Source: Panacagrimonas sp041635265 (GTDB taxonomy: Bacteria; Pseudomonadota; Gammaproteobacteria; Nevskiales; Nevskiaceae). From it: DNA of 18,379 nt. Of this stretch, positions 7,109 to 15,153 are shown one piece after another; the stretch's first letter is position 1; each line of letters opens with the position of its first letter. The stretch covers positions 1-18,379 of the forward strand of contig JBFJJV010000052.1 of assembly GCA_041635265.1 (NCBI GenBank), read 5' to 3'. Both the position numbers and the translations under genes were made by a program. The notes below the pieces were generated by a model. It was given only the letters and a program-made list of their open reading frames with translations. It was not told the DNA's origin and did no database searches.

Positions 7109-7987
7109 TTAACCGCGCTGACCCAGCCAGACACCGACGGCCGCCAAAACAAACCCGACAGCATCCATCGCACTGAAATGTGTGTCGAGCATGACCGCAC
7201 ACATCAACGCAGTTACCGGCGGCACCAGAAAAAACAGGCTGGCTACTTTTCCTGCTGCGCCGCGTCCGATCAGCCAGAGATAGAGCAAGAGGCCAAGACA
7301 GGAATTGACCAACGTAGCCCAGATGACGCCAGCGATGACGGGTACAGTCAGGTCCAGAGCGAAGGACTCCAGGAGAAATGCCAGCGGCAACATCACCAGC
7401 ATCGAGACCGCAACCTGCACGACCAGACCCAGGCGGGCGTCCAGATAGCCGCCAAAGCGCTTTTGATAGACGGTGCCGAGACTGAGCGACAAAAGCGCCA
7501 TTAGCGCCAACAGATAGGCGGCGGGGCTGGCAAAGGACTGCAGGTCCGGAACGACGACGATCAGAACCCCGATGACCCCCAGCAGAAGTCCTGCCGCGGC
7601 GGTGAGGCGCATACGCTCACCGAGCAAGATGACGGCAAATAAGGCCGTGGTCAGAGGCATCAGACCCGCAATGAGACCGGCAGCCGCTGCCGGTACCCCC
7701 GCCCGCATTCCGGCATAGATGAATCCAAAAAAACCGGCTTGCAACAGGAGGCCGGCAGCGCAGGCGTGGGCCAGTTCAAGCCGTCTAGGCGGCGCCGGAG
7801 GGCTTAGCAGCAACCACAAGCCGATCATCGTGACGGTTCCACCAAAACGCAGCGTCGCCAGTGTGAAGCCGCCAGCACCCTCCAGAGCAAAAGCGGCACT
7901 GATATAGCCAGTGCTCCAGATCAGGATGAAGCTCAGGCTGCCGAGCAATTCCTGATGGCCGGATTTTGCACTTTCAACAGACTGCAT
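7109..7987 (-). CDS. EamA/DMT-family transporter
   Basis: About 292 residues with ten hydrophobic segments in two EamA repeats, the layout of drug/metabolite transporters (RhaT/YdcZ type exporters). Repeat one begins SFILIWSTGYISAAFALEG, a common EamA opening, with a downstream GLIAGLMPLTTALFAVILLGERM stretch; repeat two ends GAAGKVASLFFLVPPVTALM, again a family signature. Such proteins sit in the inner membrane and usually export amino acids or other small metabolites; the substrate cannot be assigned. The ATG at 7987 is preferred; a TTG at 8005 would add six residues, and neither has a convincing ribosome binding site. It is transcribed away from the DUF4169 gene at 8047, so the roughly 60-base gap should hold divergent promoters. 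Downstream (6834-7108) lies 275 bases with no gene I can support, AT-rich near 7070-7100. Confidence 0.9.
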   Translation of the reverse strand: MQSVESAKSGHQELLGSLSFILIWSTGYISAAFALEGAGGFTLATLRFGGTVTMIGLWLLLSPPAPPRRLELAHACAAGLLLQAGFFGFIYAGMRAGVPAAAAGLIAGLMPLTTALFAVILLGERMRLTAAAGLLLGVIGVLIVVVPDLQSFASPAAYLLALMALLSLSLGTVYQKRFGGYLDARLGLVVQVAVSMLVMLPLAFLLESFALDLTVPVIAGVIWATLVNSCLGLLLYLWLIGRGAAGKVASLFFLVPPVTALMCAVMLDTHFSAMDAVGFVLAAVGVWLGQRG

Positions 7988-8046
7988 TTGGCGGGGCAAC
8001 GGCAAGGTAATCGGCTATCTTACTTGGACCGAAGCGGGAGCAAGCA

Positions 8047-8244
8047 ATGGGAAAAGTCGTCAACCTCAATAAACACAGGAAGCAGGCGGCGCGCGAAGCC
8101 GCAAAAGAGCAGGCGGCGGCGAACCGCGTCCGCTATGGCAGAAGCAAAGAGCAGAAGCAGCGCGATGCGCGGGCGGAACAGGAAGCGCGGCGGCGCCTCG
8201 ACGGCCTACAGCGCGAACAAATCGACGGCGACGCCGATCAATGA
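8047..8244 (+). CDS. DUF4169-family small basic protein
   Basis: This 65-residue protein is almost entirely charged and helical, rich in Arg, Lys, Ala, Gln and Glu. It matches the DUF4169 pattern: an MGKVVNLNKHRK opening, a middle VRYGRSKEQK segment, and a RRLDG motif near the C-terminus. The family has no known function; its basic composition would suit nucleic acid or ribosome binding, but that is speculation. GGGAGC lies six bases upstream of the ATG. It is divergent from the EamA gene and convergent with the ABC1-kinase gene, whose stop is 11 bases from its own; no terminator is visible between them. I know the family mostly from alphaproteobacteria, so its presence here may be of interest for distribution. 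Confidence 0.85.
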   Translation: MGKVVNLNKHRKQAAREAAKEQAAANRVRYGRSKEQKQRDARAEQEARRRLDGLQREQIDGDADQ

Positions 8245-8255
8245 GGCAGGCACTT

Positions 8256-9662
8256 TCAGCTTCGTTCCTCGACCGTCTTCAGGGCCTTCAACACCATTGA
8301 TCTGGCATCAACTTCCGCTCCCAATGTTGCCAGCATAATAAAGACACCAGATAGACGGCGATGCAGGAAAACGATCTCGCGGGGTGGCACACGGAAATGC
8401 TTTGAGAAGGCATTTTTTGCGGCGATTTGACCGGTGCGCATGGGTAAATCACTTTCGCCCCACTTGTAGGCGCCTTCCGAGTTAAGCAGTTTAGAATCGA
8501 CCCGATCCGGTTGATTGCCGACAAAGGGCTCGGTGATCGTGACGCACATTTTGCTGAACGCATCGAGTACCGGAGCGGGAAAGTCAGCACTCATCAGGCC
8601 GATGCCGCAGGCGCCCCTGATGATCTGTTCTGGATCATTCTCCACCCCGCCACGGACCACGCTGGCATAGTTTTCAACAAAGCCTCGGCCAAAGACGCGC
8701 GTTGCGCCGAAATCCAGCAGTACGATGCGATCCTGCCCATTTGCATCCGGACGGATACGATAATTACCAAAGTGCGGATCGGTCTGAACCATATTCCAGT
8801 CGAAGAGTTCGGTCACAAACAGCTCGACAAAAGCCGCCCCCAACGCATTGCGGCGGGCCTGCGACAGGGACTTCACATCTGCGTGCTTAACGTGGCAACC
8901 GCTCTCAAAGGTTGTTGTAATAACCTGATCACTGGAATATTCCTCGATCACGCGCGGCACGGCAAAGCGCGGGTCATCCTTCAATCGTTCGGCAAACGCC
9001 TCGGTAAAACTGCGTTCTGCAGCGTAATCCACCTCGCGATGCAACATCTCGCGAAGCTCGGAAAAGATCGGTTTCAAGTCTAGGCCCTTGGGCGCCATCT
9101 GGGTCATCGAGACCAGACGCGACAGGGTCTTGATGTCACTTTCAATTGCATCGGCCACGCCGGGGTATTGAATCTTGACCACCAGTTCCAGACCATCGCT
9201 CTTGCGCCGTGCACGATGTGCCTGGCCCAGTGACGCCGCAGCCAGCGGGCGCTCATCAACCTCAAGTTCGGCAAGTCTCTTTTTGCCGAGCGCGCGTTCC
9301 AGAACCGGGCCGACGACGTCCCAATCCACGGCGGGGGTATCGTCCTGCAGCTGCGAAAGTATGCTGACCGCTTCTTCTGGCAGGAAGTACTGGCCATACA
9401 GGGACAGCATCTGCCCCGCCTTCATCACGCTGCCCTTAAGCTGGCCCAGTTCATCGCGAAGAATCTCAGCCTGCTTCTGATAGAAATCGCTATCAGACTT
9501 CTCGCGAGAAACTTCTCCGCGAAACAGATTGGCCACGGAATGGGCCAGAATCTTGGTACCCGCGCCCATGCCCAGTCGGGTGAGCGCGAGATTTCGTTCA
9601 AACGGCCGCGTGCGCAGGCTTTTGAGGCTCTTGATGCTGACTTTCTTCTCGTCTTGATCCAC
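8256..9662 (-). CDS. ABC1/UbiB (ADCK) family atypical protein kinase-like protein
   Basis: The 468-residue protein has the full set of ABC1/UbiB motifs: K81-A-G-Q84 (the KxGQ motif unique to the family), the Ala-rich nucleotide loop AAASLGQAH (141-149), K163 in VVKIQYPG, the LHREVDYAAE motif (about 208-217), the catalytic loop Q-T-D-P-H-F-G-N (293-300) and the D317-F-G metal-binding motif. Family members act on ubiquinone biosynthesis or lipid metabolism, with ATPase rather than classical kinase activity. It lacks the C-terminal membrane segments of E. coli UbiB and is shorter (468 against about 546), so it is probably a paralogue rather than UbiB proper. The start is GTG at 9662 with AAGGA about 10 bases ahead. 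It is divergent from the DUF6918-like gene 34 bases away. Confidence 0.93.
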   Translation of the reverse strand: MDQDEKKVSIKSLKSLRTRPFERNLALTRLGMGAGTKILAHSVANLFRGEVSREKSDSDFYQKQAEILRDELGQLKGSVMKAGQMLSLYGQYFLPEEAVSILSQLQDDTPAVDWDVVGPVLERALGKKRLAELEVDERPLAAASLGQAHRARRKSDGLELVVKIQYPGVADAIESDIKTLSRLVSMTQMAPKGLDLKPIFSELREMLHREVDYAAERSFTEAFAERLKDDPRFAVPRVIEEYSSDQVITTTFESGCHVKHADVKSLSQARRNALGAAFVELFVTELFDWNMVQTDPHFGNYRIRPDANGQDRIVLLDFGATRVFGRGFVENYASVVRGGVENDPEQIIRGACGIGLMSADFPAPVLDAFSKMCVTITEPFVGNQPDRVDSKLLNSEGAYKWGESDLPMRTGQIAAKNAFSKHFRVPPREIVFLHRRLSGVFIMLATLGAEVDARSMVLKALKTVEERS

Positions 9663-9696
9663 CCTGATACGTCCTTCCTTACTGTTTGACTGTCCG

Positions 9697-10155
9697 ATGC
9701 CTAGCCTGGGCCAGCGTTTGATACAAAATGACCGTCCAGAAGCATTGATCGATGAGGTCGCCGCCCTGGTCCATTACCAGGTTGACCATCAATCCGCAGT
9801 TCGAAAATTGATGCTGAAGGCGGCGATTTCCGTACTCAACGCCATCAAGCCTGATGCGGTCCGTCATGTGGTCAGCGATCTGCTCCCCAAGTTCGCCGAC
9901 GCCCTGGATCCCCTGTTTCAGGAATTTCACCGCACGCGCGGCGGGGATTTTAGCGAGTTCCTGCAGGATCATCAGGAAGAAACCGTTAACGCCTTGATTT
10001 CGGTGACAGATCAGCGGGCCGAGAGCTTTGGCCACGTGGCTGTAAGCAAAGTCTACGCGCGTCTCAGGCCGACGGCGAAAAACGAAGTCAGCGCCGCGCT
10101 TCCGGCGCTTTCAATCATTCTTTCTGCACACCTGAACAGGCCGGCAGGCCGCTGA
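9697..10155 (+). CDS. DUF6918-like protein of unknown function
   Basis: This 152-residue cytoplasmic protein is predicted to be all helical, with no signal peptide or membrane segment. Its middle and C-terminal parts (KPDAVRHVVSDLLPKFADAL, then VNALISVTDQRAESF, then AALPALSIIL) recall the DUF6918 family, which I know from actinobacterial proteins with the pattern LLPxFxDALxP, LLAVTDxRAE and AALPxL. That match is from memory and would need a profile search. No function is known for the family. There is no clear ribosome binding site before the ATG. The gene is divergent from the ABC1-kinase gene with only 34 bases between the starts, so the two may share a control region. The aconitase gene follows 103 bases downstream but has its own promoter. 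Confidence 0.75.
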   Translation: MPSLGQRLIQNDRPEALIDEVAALVHYQVDHQSAVRKLMLKAAISVLNAIKPDAVRHVVSDLLPKFADALDPLFQEFHRTRGGDFSEFLQDHQEETVNALISVTDQRAESFGHVAVSKVYARLRPTAKNEVSAALPALSIILSAHLNRPAGR

Positions 10156-10194
10156 GGCATGATCTCAGGCTGCTTCGTCCGCAGCCGCAGCCGC

Positions 10195-10200
10195 TATAAT
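10195..10200 (+). promoter_or_regulatory. probable -10 box of the acnA promoter
   Basis: A perfect TATAAT stands about 59 bases before the acnA ATG, in an otherwise GC-rich gap (10156-10258). The -35 region at the right distance is weak (around 10172-10177), so activator dependence or an extended context is possible. ACGGAG at 10245-10250 is the ribosome binding site. Confidence 0.5.
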
Positions 10201-10258
10201 CTCGCCCCCCGCCTCGCGCGGTGCGCTATTTCTCACTCAAGTCCACGGAGTTCCAGCC

Positions 10259-12919
10259 ATGACGGACAGCTTCAAGTCCAAAGCCAGTCTTAAGGTCGGC
10301 GATAAGACCTACACCTACTACAACCTCAAGGCCCTGGAGCCGCGGTTCAAGCTCAGCCGCTTGCCCTACTCCATCAAGGTGCTGCTGGAAAATCTCCTGC
10401 GCCATGAGGACGGCGAAAACACCACCAAGGCCGATATCGAAGCCCTGGCAGGTGCCGATTTCAAGAAAATTCCGAACCAGGACATCGATTTCACGCCCGC
10501 CAGAGTAATCTTGCAGGACTTTACCGGCGTGCCTTGCGTAGTCGATCTCGCTGCCATGCGCGATGCCATGAAGAACCTCGGCGGCGACATGGGCAAGGTA
10601 AACCCGCTGTGCCCGGTGGAACTGGTGATCGATCACTCTGTGATGATCGATCACTATGGCTCCAAAGAGGCGCTGGACCTGAACGCTCAGGTCGAATTCA
10701 AGCGCAACGAAGAGCGCTACACCTTCCTGCGCTGGGGCCAGGAAGCCCTGAAGAACTTCAAGGCGGTTCCGCCGGATACCGGCATCGTCCACCAGGTGAA
10801 CATCGAATATCTGGCCCGCGTCGTGTTTGAAAACGACGAAGGCGTGCTCTACCCCGACACCTGTTTCGGGACCGACAGCCATACCACCATGGTCAATGGC
10901 ATCGGCGTACTCGGCTGGGGCGTGGGCGGTATCGAGGCCGAAGCTGCGATGCTCGGCCAGCCTTCTTCCATGCTGATTCCGGAAGTCATCGGCGTGCGTG
11001 TCACCGGCAAGCTGGCCGAAGGTGCCACGGCCACTGATCTGGTGCTGACCGCGACCGAAATGCTGCGCAAACGTGGCGTAGTCGAAAAATTTGTTGAATT
11101 CTTCGGCCCCGGCTTGGCGAACTTGTCCGCCAGTGAGCGCAACACCGTCGCCAATATGGCGCCGGAGTACGGTGCGACCTGTGGCATCTTTCCAATCGAC
11201 AATGAAACCCTGAACTACCTGCGCCTGACCGGTCGCAGCGAAGATCAGCTGGCTGCGGTTGAGGCCTACGCCAAGGCCCAGGGCATGTGGTGGAGCCCGG
11301 ATGCGCCAGAAGCCGAATACACCGACGTCATGGAACTGGACCTGAGCAGCATCAAGCCTTCACTGGCAGGCCCCAAGCGCCCGCAAGACCGTGTGCTGCT
11401 GTCGGACATCAAAGCCAACTACAACAAGGCCTTTGCATCCGAACAGAAGATGCGCCCTTCCGCTGGCCCGGCCACGGTCACCGACCAGGGCCAGAGCTAT
11501 GAGCTGAAAGACGGCGCTGTCGTCATCGCTGCCATCACCAGCTGCACCAACACATCGAATCCTGGTGTGCTCATCGGCGCCGGCCTGCTGGCCCGCAAGG
11601 CCCGCGCGCTCGGCCTCAAGACCAAGCCCTGGGTCAAGACCTCTCTGGCCCCCGGCTCCAAGGTGGTGACCGAATATCTGGAAAAAGCGGGTCTGACCGA
11701 AGACCTGGAACACATGGGCTTCCACGTCGTCGCCTATGGTTGCACCACCTGCATCGGCAACTCGGGTCCGCTCAACGCGCCGATCGGCAAGGCGATTCAG
11801 GACAATAAGCTCAGCGTCTCCGCCGTACTGTCGGGCAACCGCAACTTTGAAGGCCGTGTGCATCAGGACGTTCGCATGAACTATCTAGCCAGCCCGCCGC
11901 TGGTCGTAGCCTTTGCCCTGGCCGGAACCACGGACATTGATCTGACCTCAGAACCTATCGCACAGGACAAGGACGGCAAGGATGTATTCCTGAAGGACAT
12001 CTGGCCTTCCAATCAGGAAATTCAGGAAGCCGTCGCCAAGTCCGTGACCAAAGAGCTGTTCAACAGCACCTACGCCGACGTCCTCAAGGGCGATGCCCGC
12101 TGGCAGAGCATCAAGATTTCCAAGTCGGAAACCTACCCTTGGGATGCCAAGAGCACTTATATCGCCAACCCGCCCTACTTCGACGGCATGACCATGACGC
12201 CGCCGGGCGTGCAGCCGATCAAGGGCGCGCGTTGCCTGGCCGTTCTGGGCGACTCCATCACCACGGATCACATCAGCCCCGCCGGCGTGATCAAGAACGA
12301 TGGCCCTGCTGGTGACTTCCTTAAGTCACGTGGCGTGCAGGCTGCGGACTTCAACAGCTTCGGCTCACGCCGCGGCAATCACGACATCATGATGCGCGGC
12401 ACTTTTGCCAATACCCGCATAAAGAATCAAATGACGCCGGGTGTCGAAGGTGGTGTGAGCAAGTTCATCAACGGCGCTGAGGGGCCGGTAGAACCGATCT
12501 ACGACGTGGCCATGAAGTATCAGGCAAAGGATATTCCGCTGGTGGTTCTGGCGGGTAAGGAATACGGCACGGGTTCCAGCCGCGACTGGGCCGCCAAGGG
12601 CACTATCCTGCTCGGCGTCAAAGCCGTCATCTCCGAAAGCTTTGAGCGAATTCATCGCTCGAATCTGGTGGGTATGGGCGTATTGCCGCTGAATTTCCTT
12701 GCAGGTGAGTCTGCCGCTTCTTTGGGACTGGACGGCACTGAAATCTTCGATTTCGACGGACTCACTAAAGGCGCGACTGAAGTGACAGTCAACGCAAAGA
12801 AAGCGGATGGCAGTGTCAAGACCTTCAAGGCCCGGGTTCGCATCAACACACCCAAGGAGTGGGACTACTACGCACACGGTGGTGTTCTGCAGTACATGCT
12901 GCGCCAGATGGCCGCCTGA
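10259..12919 (+). CDS. acnA: aconitate hydratase A (AcnA/IRP1 type)
   Basis: This cytoplasmic 4Fe-4S enzyme interconverts citrate and isocitrate through cis-aconitate in the TCA and glyoxylate cycles. At 886 residues it fits AcnA (about 890). The three cluster ligands are visible: C429 in TSCTNTSNPG, and C495 and C498 in YGCTTCIGNSGPL. Other signatures are LQDFTGVPCVVDLAAMRD (about 85-102), FGTDSHTTM (203-211), GWGVGGIEAEAAM (219-231), and the swivelling C-terminal domain with GDSITTDHISPAG, FNSFGSRRGNHDIMMRGTFAN and GKEYGTGSSRDWAAKG. The order of domains (catalytic 1-3, linker, swivel) is the AcnA/IRP1 order, not AcnB. It is monocistronic by appearance: its own TATAAT lies upstream and a strong intrinsic terminator follows the stop. 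Nothing is unusual in the active site. Confidence 0.98.
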   Translation: MTDSFKSKASLKVGDKTYTYYNLKALEPRFKLSRLPYSIKVLLENLLRHEDGENTTKADIEALAGADFKKIPNQDIDFTPARVILQDFTGVPCVVDLAAMRDAMKNLGGDMGKVNPLCPVELVIDHSVMIDHYGSKEALDLNAQVEFKRNEERYTFLRWGQEALKNFKAVPPDTGIVHQVNIEYLARVVFENDEGVLYPDTCFGTDSHTTMVNGIGVLGWGVGGIEAEAAMLGQPSSMLIPEVIGVRVTGKLAEGATATDLVLTATEMLRKRGVVEKFVEFFGPGLANLSASERNTVANMAPEYGATCGIFPIDNETLNYLRLTGRSEDQLAAVEAYAKAQGMWWSPDAPEAEYTDVMELDLSSIKPSLAGPKRPQDRVLLSDIKANYNKAFASEQKMRPSAGPATVTDQGQSYELKDGAVVIAAITSCTNTSNPGVLIGAGLLARKARALGLKTKPWVKTSLAPGSKVVTEYLEKAGLTEDLEHMGFHVVAYGCTTCIGNSGPLNAPIGKAIQDNKLSVSAVLSGNRNFEGRVHQDVRMNYLASPPLVVAFALAGTTDIDLTSEPIAQDKDGKDVFLKDIWPSNQEIQEAVAKSVTKELFNSTYADVLKGDARWQSIKISKSETYPWDAKSTYIANPPYFDGMTMTPPGVQPIKGARCLAVLGDSITTDHISPAGVIKNDGPAGDFLKSRGVQAADFNSFGSRRGNHDIMMRGTFANTRIKNQMTPGVEGGVSKFINGAEGPVEPIYDVAMKYQAKDIPLVVLAGKEYGTGSSRDWAAKGTILLGVKAVISESFERIHRSNLVGMGVLPLNFLAGESAASLGLDGTEIFDFDGLTKGATEVTVNAKKADGSVKTFKARVRINTPKEWDYYAHGGVLQYMLRQMAA

Positions 12920-12965
12920 AACCGGTCGATTCTCTGAGGGCTTGACGCCCCCGGAAGCTGAAACG

Positions 12966-13000
12966 AAAAAGGGCGACGCAAATGCGTCGCCCTTTTTTTT
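12966..13000 (+). terminator. intrinsic terminator after acnA
   Basis: An inverted repeat (AAAAAGGGCGACGC, loop of AAAT, GCGTCGCCCTTTTT) is followed by a continuing T run to 13000. It lies 46 bases after the acnA stop. The A run on the other arm means it could also work for the convergent glycine-zipper gene, whose stop is at 13032. Confidence 0.95.
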
Positions 13001-13031
13001 GAGTCTGGTCCTATCTGCCGCTCAGCACATC

Positions 13032-13457
13032 TTAGTGTCCACGATAGCGGCCATGGCCGTGCTGCCGGGCGTGGCTGCGACTGTGGCGATCAGCCCGATA
13101 GCCGGTGTAATGCCGGTCGTGATGATGCCCGTGGTGCTCGCGATGATGCTTGCGATAATGCTTGCCGCGATGATTATGAGCATAGCCGCCGTGACCATAG
13201 TGGTGCGGTCGCAGCGCGTAATGGTGGTTGCTGTGCCTACGCCCACCACGGTCACTCGCAACATAGGCACCGGCGGTAGCGCCAATGACGGCACCGACCA
13301 CAGCGCCGTTCTGGCCGCCGTAACTATTGCCGATCACCGATCCGACGACGCCGCCAATCAAGCCGCCGAGCGCTGCATCCCCGCGGTCGCGTGCCAGTGT
13401 CGGTGTGGCCAAGCCCATCAACACGATGCCTGTCAGCAATATTCTGGGTGTTTTCAT
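13032..13457 (-). CDS. exported glycine-zipper protein with a His-rich C-terminal tail
   Basis: About 141 residues from ATG at 13457, chosen because GGAGC lies eight bases upstream; the open frame to 13550 would bury the signal peptide. Residues 1-22 are a signal peptide ending TLA before RD. Residues about 26-66 form a glycine zipper (GGLIGGVVGSVIG and GAVVGAVIGATAG), the 2TM zipper of 17-kDa-antigen-like envelope proteins, which lie in or across membranes. Residues about 73-141 are a low-complexity tail with 22 His among 69 residues plus many Arg and Tyr. No lipobox Cys is present. The tail could bind Ni, Zn or Cu, but low-complexity His tails also occur without such a role. It is convergent with acnA and shares its terminator; the divergent gap of 266 bases to the next gene shows no clear feature. 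Confidence 0.85.
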   Translation of the reverse strand: MKTPRILLTGIVLMGLATPTLARDRGDAALGGLIGGVVGSVIGNSYGGQNGAVVGAVIGATAGAYVASDRGGRRHSNHHYALRPHHYGHGGYAHNHRGKHYRKHHREHHGHHHDRHYTGYRADRHSRSHARQHGHGRYRGH

Positions 13458-13723
13458 CACGCTTTGCTCCAAGAATGTGGAAGTCACGGCAGCCAAGTTA
13501 CGACTGAGGCCGTGAATCAAGTCTGAATACAGCCGGCCGAATTGTCGCAAGCTGTGTCAGGCACAGGAGCCGCTGTTCAAGGCCGGCATGATCTATCCAC
13601 CCTTCCGCCTCCCCTTGATCGGCGCGTCGCTGCTCGTCTTGTGGCACCGCTCGAGAGAATTTGGCGGTGATAAATATTCTGCTGCGCCACCGCCCCGCCA
13701 TTGGCATAAACCGGCATAATTTC

Positions 13724-14122
13724 ATGATGCGCGCACTTTCGGAACGATCCCCTTTCCACTTAATCACGTTACTGGCATGGTGCGCGCAGTTCTGGCTTCC
13801 GGTCGTTCATGCTGCGGCGATGTCCGGGCACAAACTGGACGTGGCGGCATGGTGTGGAACAGAGCCTTCTGCACTGCAAGCCAAACTGGCCCGCCTGCCC
13901 AATGAAGTCCGCAACATTCTTGAGAAAGGCAAGGCACAGGCCAGCGATCAGGAATGCATGCAGTTCTGTGTCGCTGCGACGACGGGGAGCCTGCCCTCGA
14001 CCGCGCCGACCCTTGCGTCGAACGCATCAGGTCTTGAAGCAAAAGTGTGTTCCGCAAACGCGTCTGCTTCGTACTCACATGGTGCACCGCCGCCAGCACG
14101 CGGCCCGCCGACTGACTCCTGA
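13724..14122 (+). CDS. DUF2946-like exported Cys-containing protein
   Basis: About 132 residues, counted from the paired ATG codons at 13724/13727. A hydrophobic stretch (about 10-31, ending LPVVHAAAM) is a signal peptide or single membrane segment. It then has an AAWCG motif, a DQECMQFC motif and a C-terminal PPPARGPP stretch. The AWxAQxWLPxxHAAA opening and the Pro/Arg/Pro ending recall DUF2946 proteins, which I know from copper-related gene clusters of gammaproteobacteria (near TonB-type copper receptors and PCuAC chaperones). The family's function is not established. The open frame extends upstream to 13661, but that part is not signal-like. No strong ribosome binding site was found, so the start is uncertain. 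It lies 86 bases upstream of the beta-barrel gene and could share its transcript. The assignment is tentative. Confidence 0.65.
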   Translation: MMRALSERSPFHLITLLAWCAQFWLPVVHAAAMSGHKLDVAAWCGTEPSALQAKLARLPNEVRNILEKGKAQASDQECMQFCVAATTGSLPSTAPTLASNASGLEAKVCSANASASYSHGAPPPARGPPTDS

Positions 14123-14208
14123 AGCTACGTTCGCGATAAAGCGGCAGGTCTAAAAGCCAGCCCCGTATCCGCCTACGGCCGCCCACACGCGGTCTGGAGA
14201 GAAAACCC

Positions 14209-15120
14209 ATGTTGTTCCTATTTGCCCGCCGGCTGGCGTCTGCGCCACTGGCCCTGGCTGCTGCCTGCGCGGCCATGTTCTCCGTGTCATCCGCAAACGC
14301 CTGTTCCACCTGCAAATGCGCTGATCCAACCATCAATCTACTGGGTACAGAAAAGCCCTTTTCCAATCGCTTCCGAATCGGGCTGGACTACTTCGTTCTC
14401 TCTGAAAGTAGCGGAACGGGATACGACAAACAGGACACCGAGGAATGGCGCACGCTTCTGGGTCTGGCCTGGAGTGCCAATGAAAACCTGACCCTCGCAG
14501 CTCAGATTCCGTGGGTACGCAAGAAAATCGAGAGCCCGAATCTGGCCCGCAGCGAAGCCGAGGGCATTGGTGACATCGATCTGCTCGCTCGCTACGTTGT
14601 GCATCGCTCGGGTGGCGGATCCGGGCGCAATCTCTTTGGCCTGCGCGTCGGCATTCGATTGCCCAGTTCAGACCAAGTGCGCGACAAGGGCGAAAAGCTG
14701 GACATCGACGTGCAACCTGACGCTGGCAGCACAGTGCCAAATGTTGGCGTCTGGTACTCGCGTTTCCAGTTTCCCTGGTTCCTCTCCACTTCGCTGACCT
14801 ACTTCAGCTATGGCGAGGCAAATCAGGATTTCTCGCCAGGCGATGCCGCTATCTTCTCGGCACTCGGACAATACGGACTGAACTATGCGGTCGCCCTGCA
14901 ACTGGGCATTGATGCGCGCTATGCGCAAAAGAATCATTTTTCAGGCGCCTCCGATCCTGATTCGGGCGGAATTCTGGCGATGGCGTTTGCCGGCCTTGCC
15001 GTGCGCGCACTGAACGAACTAATCATCAGCGTCGGCGTGCAGCAACCCATCGTCGAGCGCCTCAAGGGCGAACAGAACGAGGATGCTTCGTTCCGAGTCG
15101 GCCTCACCTACGACTTCTGA
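14209..15120 (+). CDS. outer-membrane beta-barrel protein with an N-terminal CxxCxC motif
   Basis: The 303-residue product begins with a signal peptide (about 1-31, SSANA before the cut). The mature protein would then start with C32-S-T-C35-K-C37, followed by a short DPTINLLGTEKPF segment and a series of alternating amphipathic strands ending in GLTYDF, a C-terminal Phe that is typical of outer-membrane barrels. The overall pattern is like the MetA/phenol-degradation transporter-type barrels of about 250-300 residues. I recall barrels with a similar Cys-rich start followed by DPT and GTE near MbnP-type genes, but this is memory, not a search. GGAGAG lies nine bases before the ATG. It is followed 33 bases later by the MbnP-like gene, so the two are probably cotranscribed. 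A role in passing or sensing a soft metal such as copper at the outer membrane is inference. Confidence 0.78.
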   Translation: MLFLFARRLASAPLALAAACAAMFSVSSANACSTCKCADPTINLLGTEKPFSNRFRIGLDYFVLSESSGTGYDKQDTEEWRTLLGLAWSANENLTLAAQIPWVRKKIESPNLARSEAEGIGDIDLLARYVVHRSGGGSGRNLFGLRVGIRLPSSDQVRDKGEKLDIDVQPDAGSTVPNVGVWYSRFQFPWFLSTSLTYFSYGEANQDFSPGDAAIFSALGQYGLNYAVALQLGIDARYAQKNHFSGASDPDSGGILAMAFAGLAVRALNELIISVGVQQPIVERLKGEQNEDASFRVGLTYDF

Positions 15121-15153
15121 TCCCACAATCTTTTGATTCGGTATAGAACTTCC

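Noticed and set aside
11360..11863. Minus-strand open frame inside acnA (167 codons)
   Set aside because: It is antisense to a fully conserved aconitase region containing a cluster Cys; a by-product of high GC codon use.
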